Origin: Spirochaetaceae bacterium
GTDB taxonomy: Bacteria > Spirochaetota > Spirochaetia > Treponematales > Rectinemataceae
DNA length: 64,000 nucleotides
Direction of reading: 5' to 3'
NCBI GenBank assembly: GCA_025356015.1
Contig: JANXYO010000069.1
Coordinates: forward strand, 86,730-150,729
The translations under genes were made by a program, and so were the position numbers. The notes beneath the pieces are model-generated. The model did no database searches. It had not been told where the DNA came from and saw nothing but the letters and a program-made list of their open reading frames with translations. Every line of letters begins with the position of its first letter. The stretch's first letter is position 1. Below, piece after piece: positions 58,985-64,000 of the stretch.

Positions 58985-60223
58985 TCAGCGCTTGCGGACG
59001 ACGTACTCCAGCACGTCCTCGATGACGATCGTACCCACCATCCGCCTCTCGGTGTTCACCACCGGCACGGCATGGAGCTTGTACTTGAGCAGCAGGTCGG
59101 CGATCGAGTACACGTCGTCCCCGTCCTGCAGTGGCGCGACCTTCGACTCGGTGATCTCGCCAATCCTCGCCCCAGGGTCAGCCACGACTATGTCCCGTAG
59201 CGAGACCGTGGCCTGGTAGACCCCCCTCGCGTCGAGGATGTAGAGGTTGTAGACGGTGTCGGCCTCGGGTCTTAGCCTGCGCAGCTCCTCGATCACGTCG
59301 CCGGCGCGCATCGACTCGTTGAAGAAGAGGTAGTCCTTGGACATGAGGCTGCCCACGGTCCGCTCGGGATAGGCCATGAGGCTGCGGACCTCGGTCGAGG
59401 ACTCGGGTTCCATCTCGTCGAGGAGGCGCTCGGCCTTCTCGCTCTTGAGCTCGTCGAGGATGTCGGCGACCTCGTCGGCGGGCATCTTCTCGAGGACATC
59501 GGCCGCCTTCTCCTCGGATAGGTTCTCGAGCAGCTTGACCTGGGCCCCGGGCTCGAGCTCCTCGAGGACGTCGGCCGCCCTCTCCTCGTCGAGGGCCGAG
59601 AAGATCGCGACCTGGGAGCCGCGGTCGAGGTCCTCGAGGATGTCGGCGAGGTCGGACGGATGGATGCCGTCAAGCTTCGAATAGGCCTTGGAGAGCTTTA
59701 TCTGGGTGCTCGGCAGGTCGACGGCCTCGACCTCGCCCCAGAGCACGAGCTTGCTCGGTATCGAGGCCCCGAAGATGCGCAGGGCGGCCCCGATCAGGCC
59801 CTCGATCCCGAGCCGCCGCAGGAGGCCCTCGGCGCCGACGTCGACGGCGACCAGGTAGGCCCCCGCTCCGCTCGTGTCGATCACGAGGTCGTTCACGCGC
59901 ACGAGCTTGCGGCCGTCGACATCGACGATCTGTTTGTCGAGGAGGTGCTTGCGCAGATAGATGAGGTTCTCCGAAGGGAGGGCCACCTCGCTGGCCGGTC
60001 CGGTGCGCACGGCCCTCAGCCTGCCTCCCCCCGTGGGAAGGCACTCCAGGAAAGGCAGGAGCTTCTCGCTCCGTCCTGACTTCGCGATGACGCCGAGGAC
60101 CCGGGGACGGGCGAGGCTCAGGTCCACCACGAGGTCGAGGACGCGGCCGATCCTTTTCTCGTCCAGGCCGATGGCGGTCGCCCCGAGCATGCGGCTCAGA
60201 TAGAATGTCGTTGAGGAGAGCAT
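58985..60223 (-). CDS. Soluble MgtE-N/CBS regulator with PRC-barrel-like N terminus
   Basis: 412 residues. Residues 1-170 hold two PRC-barrel-like units (GLDEKRIGRVLDLVVDLS, and VDGRKLVRVNDLVIDTSG). Residues about 190-290 are the MgtE N domain superhelix (LADILEDLDRGSQVAIFSAL, EERAADVLEELEPGAQVKLL). Then come two CBS domains: LMSKDYLFFNESMRAGDVIE, and DDVYSIADLLLKYKLHAVPV. The MgtE transmembrane channel domain is absent; the next gene, an NRAMP-type transporter, supplies the membrane part. I infer a gate/sensor controlling that transporter by Mg2+ or nucleotide. It has GGAGGAT before the ATG at 60223 and a 356-bp leader region upstream. Confidence 0.88.
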   Translation of the reverse strand: MLSSTTFYLSRMLGATAIGLDEKRIGRVLDLVVDLSLARPRVLGVIAKSGRSEKLLPFLECLPTGGGRLRAVRTGPASEVALPSENLIYLRKHLLDKQIVDVDGRKLVRVNDLVIDTSGAGAYLVAVDVGAEGLLRRLGIEGLIGAALRIFGASIPSKLVLWGEVEAVDLPSTQIKLSKAYSKLDGIHPSDLADILEDLDRGSQVAIFSALDEERAADVLEELEPGAQVKLLENLSEEKAADVLEKMPADEVADILDELKSEKAERLLDEMEPESSTEVRSLMAYPERTVGSLMSKDYLFFNESMRAGDVIEELRRLRPEADTVYNLYILDARGVYQATVSLRDIVVADPGARIGEITESKVAPLQDGDDVYSIADLLLKYKLHAVPVVNTERRMVGTIVIEDVLEYVVRKR

Positions 60224-60579
60224 CTGTGATAATCCTCCTGCCCCGGACTGCGGACAGAGGACGCCGATACCTTATCCGGCGAACCCGTCCGCGCGGGGCT
60301 TGCATGGTGACGGTTTTAGCGGTTCCGGCGACGCGTGGTCGGAATCCGGCATATCGTGCCCCTTTCGCGGTCCAAGGCTCTCAAAGCACAGGAGAAGACG
60401 CCTCGGCGAGTTAGCCGTCCCCGTGCGGGGAGGTGAATATCCTTATACCCACAATGGCGCTAAAGGCGCAAGGGGAGGAAAAGGATCGAATCCGCCGCAC
60501 CAAGACCGCCCCGCCCCCCAGGCCTCGCGCGCCCGCGACGACTCTGCTATAGTTGAAGGCAAGGAGCCCTAAGGAAGCC
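60224..60579. other. 356-bp gap between divergent genes; possible structured leader
   Basis: No protein-coding gene is convincing here. The area holds a hairpin CCCCG/CGGGG (60420-60430 region) and the near-repeat GGCGCTAAAGGCGCAAGG (60456-60473). A -10-like TATAGT at 60547-60552 with AAGGAAG supports the gene at 60580. On the minus strand it would be a leader of up to about 300 nucleotides for the MgtE_N/CBS gene. Metal-sensing riboswitches precede such genes in other bacteria, but I could not match it to the M-box or the yybP-ykoY consensus. Confidence 0.4.
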
Positions 60580-60918
60580 ATGGAAGCCATCCGTGACATG
60601 AGCTGGATGCGCCAGCTTGCCCTTGGAAAGGTCGAGCATTTCGAGCTCGGGGGCTACCGCTTCGCCCTCCTGACCGTGCCCGAGACGGCCATCCACCACG
60701 GCGACCGCTTCCGCTTCAGGCTCCTCGGCTTCGATCCCAGCCTCGATCGGCCCTTCCTCTCGGTCGACCTCGAAAGCGACATCCTCGGGGACTACGTTCT
60801 CAGCGTCGAGTTCAAGGGCGCGAGACATGTCCTCGACCACTTTGACAACCCGCCGAGCCTGGCCGAGTTCCGCTCGCGTGCCGTCGCTGAGGCCGAAGCC
60901 AGGGTCGGCGGGACCTAA
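60580..60918 (+). CDS. Small hypothetical protein
   Basis: 112 residues, no family recognised. Strand-rich segments such as HFELGGYRFALLTVPETAIH and FLSVDLESDILGDYVLSVEF suggest a small beta barrel. No signal peptide, membrane segment, or catalytic motif is visible. ATG 60580 is preceded by AAGGAAG and by TATAGT further up. It is followed after 91 bp by the transglutaminase-like gene on the same strand. It could be a nucleic-acid- or ligand-binding protein, but that is speculation. Confidence 0.6.
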   Translation: MEAIRDMSWMRQLALGKVEHFELGGYRFALLTVPETAIHHGDRFRFRLLGFDPSLDRPFLSVDLESDILGDYVLSVEFKGARHVLDHFDNPPSLAEFRSRAVAEAEARVGGT

Positions 60919-61009
60919 GAGGGGGGATCAGGCGCACAGGCCGCCTCGCTGTCAGGCAGGGCCTCCATCCCGCCGATACTGTGGGAAGGCCCTCCTCAAG
61001 GAGCATTCC

Positions 61010-62152
61010 ATGCCTCGTGCCTTCATATTCGCAGCCTTCTGCTTTGTCCTCCTCCTCCCCCCCGTCTCCGGTGAGGTGCTGAAGTCCGAAGCAGGATTCT
61101 TCGTCGACCTGCCCGCGGGCTTCACCCTGATCGACGGGGACGGCAAGGCGCGCTTCTCTTTCGCCGACCCGAACGGGGTAATGGAGTTCGACATCCGCGT
61201 CTACGAGAGCGAGCGTTTCGCCAGCCCCGAGGCAATGGCCGAGGACGTGGCGACAAGGCTCAAGTCCTCGGGCGAGCGGGAGAGCTTTTCCTACGAGGGC
61301 AGGAAGGCCGTCATGGCCGAACTCCGCTTCCCCCTCAACGGCAAGCCCATGCGCGGCTACGCGATGCTCATGGGCGGACGCAAGGGGGAAAACGGCTATG
61401 CCCTCCTCGCCTACAGCGAGGAGGCGAGCTTCGAGGCCTATGCCGACTTTGTGCTCTCCTGTCTCGACGCCTTCTCGATCGACCGCGCCGCACGCCGCGA
61501 CCCTGGACCCATCAGCCAGTACCTGCTCGCCTGGCCGCCCGAGCGGAAGGGGACAAAGCAGGTGAGGCTTCCCGGCGACATCAGCGTCGGCCTTCCCTGG
61601 AACGAGGACGAGGCGCAGCAGGAGACGGACACGGCGGGCAGGGAATACCGGGTCCTCACGACCTACGCCCAGAACGAGAAGCTCTGGGTCGAGGCTTGGT
61701 CACGCTTCTATCGGATGGTGTACCGCGAGTCGGCTGTGCGCCTTGACAGGCTCACGACCGAGATATCCCGGGGCCTTCCTCCCGACGACCCCACCGAATC
61801 CGCAAGGCGGATCCTGGCCTGGGTACAGGGCTTCGTCTACGAGAGGGACCCCAAGGGCATCGATTTCGTGACGCCCCTCGTGGGAGCCTACGAGGCCCGA
61901 GGGGACTGCGATTCGCGGGCCGTCATCATGGCGGCGATACTGCAGCGCCTGGGGATAGACTGCGTCCTCATGCTTTCCCGGGAGTACTCCCACGCCATGC
62001 TCGCCGTCGACGTCCCGGGCGGTGGCCAGCGTTTCCCCTGGAGGGGCAAGCAGTACCTCGTCGCGGAGACGACGGCCAAGGTGGGACTGGGCATGATCGC
62101 CTCGACCCAGACCGACTGGAACAAGTGGCTGGGCGTCGGCCTGGGACCGTAG
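61010..62152 (+). CDS. Exported transglutaminase-like (cysteine protease fold) protein
   Basis: 380 residues. A signal peptide (FIFAAFCFVLLLPPVSG) leads a beta-rich N-terminal region (FFVDLPAGFTLIDGDGKARF) and a C-terminal transglutaminase-like domain (about 265-380). The triad elements are ARGDCDSRAVIM (Cys), EYSHAMLAV (His) and the following GKQYLVAETTAKVGLG with acidic residue. Such proteins are periplasmic in bacteria and often act as proteases or in envelope assembly. ATG 61010 was chosen because AAGGAG lies 6 bp upstream and the signal peptide starts there. A polysaccharide deacetylase gene follows 54 bp later. Confidence 0.8.
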   Translation: MPRAFIFAAFCFVLLLPPVSGEVLKSEAGFFVDLPAGFTLIDGDGKARFSFADPNGVMEFDIRVYESERFASPEAMAEDVATRLKSSGERESFSYEGRKAVMAELRFPLNGKPMRGYAMLMGGRKGENGYALLAYSEEASFEAYADFVLSCLDAFSIDRAARRDPGPISQYLLAWPPERKGTKQVRLPGDISVGLPWNEDEAQQETDTAGREYRVLTTYAQNEKLWVEAWSRFYRMVYRESAVRLDRLTTEISRGLPPDDPTESARRILAWVQGFVYERDPKGIDFVTPLVGAYEARGDCDSRAVIMAAILQRLGIDCVLMLSREYSHAMLAVDVPGGGQRFPWRGKQYLVAETTAKVGLGMIASTQTDWNKWLGVGLGP

Positions 62153-62206
62153 GGCGGAGCACGGAGCGTTGACCCTCTGTCCCCGAATCAGGTACATTCG
62201 GCCTCC

Positions 62207-63010
62207 ATGCTGCACACCACCAGAGTACTCATCACCATCCTCGTCGCTCTCGCATCGGGCACCGCCTTCGCCACCCAGGCCCCTCCCAGCCAGATCGACG
62301 CCTCCGCGGTCCAGATCGAGGCCCCCCATCCCGAGGCTGTGATCCTCGATTATCATTCCTTCCTCGGCTCGAAGAACTCTTCGATCGACTACTCCGACGA
62401 CGACCTGTCGATCCAGCTCGACCGGATAAAGGCCATTGGCTACACCTTTGTCACCCTGGAGGACGCGGTGGCGGGGCGCATGACTGGCAAGGCCAATGTT
62501 GTCATAACGATAGACGACGGAAACCATAGCGTGTACCAGGCCTTCGAGGGAGTGTTCAAGAGCAGGGGCATCCTGCCGACCCTCTTTATCTATCCGGCGA
62601 TCGTCGACAAGAGCGACAAGGCCCTCAGCTCGGCCCAGCTGCTCGAGCTTTCGGCCGCCGGCTGCGGGATCGGGGCCCATGGCTTCTATCACGAGTACAT
62701 GACCCCGCGGGCCTACCTCCGGGATCCGAAGAAGGTGATGGTCGAGGTCGAGAGGCCCGGCCCGGCCCTTGAGAAGAAGCTTGGCAAGAGGCCTGTGCTA
62801 TTCGCCTACCCCTTTGGCGTCGGCAGCCCCGAGGTCGAGGCGGCCCTCGCCAAGGAGGGCTACTCCTGGGCCTTCCTCGCGGACGACAAGGTGGCGAGCG
62901 TCGATTTCCGATCTCCCGGCCTCGACCACTTCGCCGTGCCCAGGACCATCGTCTACCACTGGAACAAGGAAGCCGTGCTCAAGGCCCTCGCGGCCCGCCT
63001 CACGAAATAG
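62207..63010 (+). CDS. Polysaccharide deacetylase (NodB-type), exported
   Basis: 267 residues. A signal peptide (TTRVLITILVALASGTAFA) precedes a NodB/CE4 domain. VVITIDDGNHSVYQAFEGVF has the catalytic Asp (TxDDG, here TIDDG), HGFYHEYM gives the two metal His, and RPVLFAYPFGVGSPEVEAAL the later motif. It would remove acetyl groups from surface or peptidoglycan sugars. The domain is embedded in AVILDYHSFLGSKNSSIDYS, a strand typical of IcaB/PgaB-like members. The Shine-Dalgarno is weak. The 3' end overlaps the EamA gene by 11 bp, tail to tail. Confidence 0.85.
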   Translation: MLHTTRVLITILVALASGTAFATQAPPSQIDASAVQIEAPHPEAVILDYHSFLGSKNSSIDYSDDDLSIQLDRIKAIGYTFVTLEDAVAGRMTGKANVVITIDDGNHSVYQAFEGVFKSRGILPTLFIYPAIVDKSDKALSSAQLLELSAAGCGIGAHGFYHEYMTPRAYLRDPKKVMVEVERPGPALEKKLGKRPVLFAYPFGVGSPEVEAALAKEGYSWAFLADDKVASVDFRSPGLDHFAVPRTIVYHWNKEAVLKALAARLTK

Positions 63011-63902
63011 CGCCTGCTCCCTGTCTCGCCCTAGGCGTGAGGGTCGCCAGATAGACGCCCAGGATCGCCACCGCGCCCCCGGCCCACTGCATGGGCAGGA
63101 GGCGCTCGCCCAGGATGAAGAAGGCGGCGATCACCGAGACGACCGGTATGAGGTTGACGAAGACGCTCGCCTTCCCCACGCCGAGGACGTTCAGGGCCGA
63201 GGCGTACAGCCAGTAGCCCGCCGCCGAGCAGAAGAGGCCCAGATACACCACGTTGAGCGTCACCGCCAGGCCGGGCAGCTGCCAGCGCGGCGCCTCGGCG
63301 AGGGCGAAGGGAATGCAGCCCCCGAGGCCGATCAGGCTCTGCCAGAAGGTCACCGTGATCATCCCGTACCTCTTCGCGACCCCCTTGGTGGCAAAGGTGT
63401 AGGCCACCCATGCCACCCCCGCGCCCACCATGAGGACGTAGCCCAAGGGGGAGGAGGAGCCCCCGCCCGAGGGCAGGGAGCGGCCCACTATGAGGGCCAC
63501 GCCGACGAAGGACAGGAGGGCTCCGGCGTAGCTGCGGATGCCAAGCCTCGTCCCGGTGAAGATCCGCTCGGCGAGCATGGTCACCACCGGGATCGTTCCG
63601 ACGATTATCGAGGATTCCGAGGCCGTGAGCAGGGCCACGGCGTTGTTCTCGCAGTAGAAGTAGAGGGTCACGCCGAAGATCCCCCCGAGGGCGAGGACGG
63701 GCAGATCGCGCAGGTCGACAGCAAGCCTCTCCCTTAGAAGGAGGGCGAAGAGGGGAAGGACGGCGCAGGCGATCACGAAGCGGGCCACAGCCATCGTCAT
63801 GGGGGGAACCACGACGACGGCTACCTTTATGCTCAGGAAGCTCAAGCCCCAAAGGACAGCGACAGCGATGCCATACAGAGGGGCGGAATGGGTCTTGTTC
63901 AT
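63000..63902 (-). CDS. EamA/DMT superfamily permease
   Basis: 300 residues, ten hydrophobic segments in two EamA repeats of five. The first repeat starts GIAVAVLWGLSFLSIKVAVV, the second GYVLMVGAGVAWVAYTFATK; both contain the family AVLWG/AGVAW box. Substrates of this family include metabolites and nucleotide sugars and are usually unknown. ATG 63902 was preferred because upstream residues form an Arg-rich region with no Shine-Dalgarno; this start gives only a weak one. The gene overlaps the deacetylase gene's end by 11 bp. From 63903 to the window's end I see no gene. Confidence 0.85.
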   Translation of the reverse strand: MNKTHSAPLYGIAVAVLWGLSFLSIKVAVVVVPPMTMAVARFVIACAVLPLFALLLRERLAVDLRDLPVLALGGIFGVTLYFYCENNAVALLTASESSIIVGTIPVVTMLAERIFTGTRLGIRSYAGALLSFVGVALIVGRSLPSGGGSSSPLGYVLMVGAGVAWVAYTFATKGVAKRYGMITVTFWQSLIGLGGCIPFALAEAPRWQLPGLAVTLNVVYLGLFCSAAGYWLYASALNVLGVGKASVFVNLIPVVSVIAAFFILGERLLPMQWAGGAVAILGVYLATLTPRARQGAGAIS

Positions 63903-64000
63903 GGCTATGGATCGTAGCCTCGCCGTGCGGCGGGGGTCTAGCGGGAATCGGGTGCCATAAAGGCGGCCTGGGCCGGCCCCATTCATGGGGATCGGCCTAG

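Noticed and set aside
60400..60475. Possible M-box magnesium riboswitch by the GCTAAAG sequence
   Set aside because: The conserved GTTAGGTGAGGCTCC start and loop elements of the M-box are missing and the spacing is far too short.
60300..60572. Open frame in the gap before the small hypothetical gene
   Set aside because: Composition is Arg/Gly/Pro-rich and it has no Shine-Dalgarno or homology I can recall; it looks like non-coding DNA.
1..64000. CRISPR arrays, insertion sequences, prophage genes, rRNA and tRNA genes
   Set aside because: No regularly spaced repeats, transposase or integrase motifs, or RNA-gene structures were seen.

Overview
The window is GC-rich (roughly two thirds G+C by eye), tightly packed bacterial DNA with very short intergenic gaps. 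A spirochaete is the best fit. The main evidence is an outer-membrane protein of the UPF0164 family, a family I know mainly from Treponema and relatives. It sits beside a giant TPR protein and a propeller-HAMP-SpoIIE phosphatase, and the window also has several class III cyclases and cyclic-nucleotide-binding proteins. This is inference from family content; no rRNA, tRNA, CRISPR array, insertion sequence or replication origin was found.

Layout. 1-2.3 kb is a decaying stretch: a solute-binding protein running off the edge, a relic of lactate dehydrogenase, a frameshifted DHFR-like reductase and a frameshifted second binding protein. 2.3-8.3 kb: PlsC-like acyltransferase, MFS transporter, a two-lobed secreted protein, a nucleoside deaminase and a membrane adenylate cyclase. 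8.3-14.7 kb: a LacI-type regulator divergent from a binding protein/ATPase/two-permease/sugar-epimerase operon, with a consensus promoter and a perfect 14-bp operator. 14.7-24.4 kb: UroD-like protein, DapB, FecR-domain protein, CBS protein, EarP with its substrate EF-P, class I aldolase, ACT protein, RidA and a cyclic-nucleotide-binding protein. 24.5-34.5 kb: a truncated HtrA, CorA-like protein, ABC-2 exporter (ATPase plus two permeases), a cyclase-ATPase-TPR protein coupled to a lipoprotein, DDAH-like hydrolase and a Gfo/Idh oxidoreductase closed by a clear terminator. 34.5-43.9 kb: IorAB, lipoprotein, MazG, TIM-barrel protein, an MFS-HEAT fusion and a Crp-like protein. 43.9-55.5 kb: YhbY, YggT and the UPF0164 protein on the minus strand; the TPR protein, SpoIIE phosphatase, DUF72 and DUF1707-like proteins on the plus strand. 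55.6-64 kb: RluA-type synthase, CDF transporter, an NRAMP-type transporter with a separate MgtE_N/CBS regulator, a transglutaminase-like protein, a polysaccharide deacetylase and an EamA permease.

Working together. Two class III cyclases and two cyclic-nucleotide-binding proteins suggest a cAMP-type network. The UPF0164/TPR/SpoIIE block looks like an envelope-sensing module feeding a partner-switch pathway whose other parts are outside the window. EarP with an EF-P carrying Arg32 forms a complete arginine-rhamnosylation pair. The NRAMP, MgtE_N/CBS, CDF and CorA-like genes point to strong investment in divalent-metal balance. Most neighbouring genes abut or overlap, including three tail-to-tail gene pairs whose stop codons overlap by 4 bp, so operons and Rho-dependent or overlapping termination are likely common.
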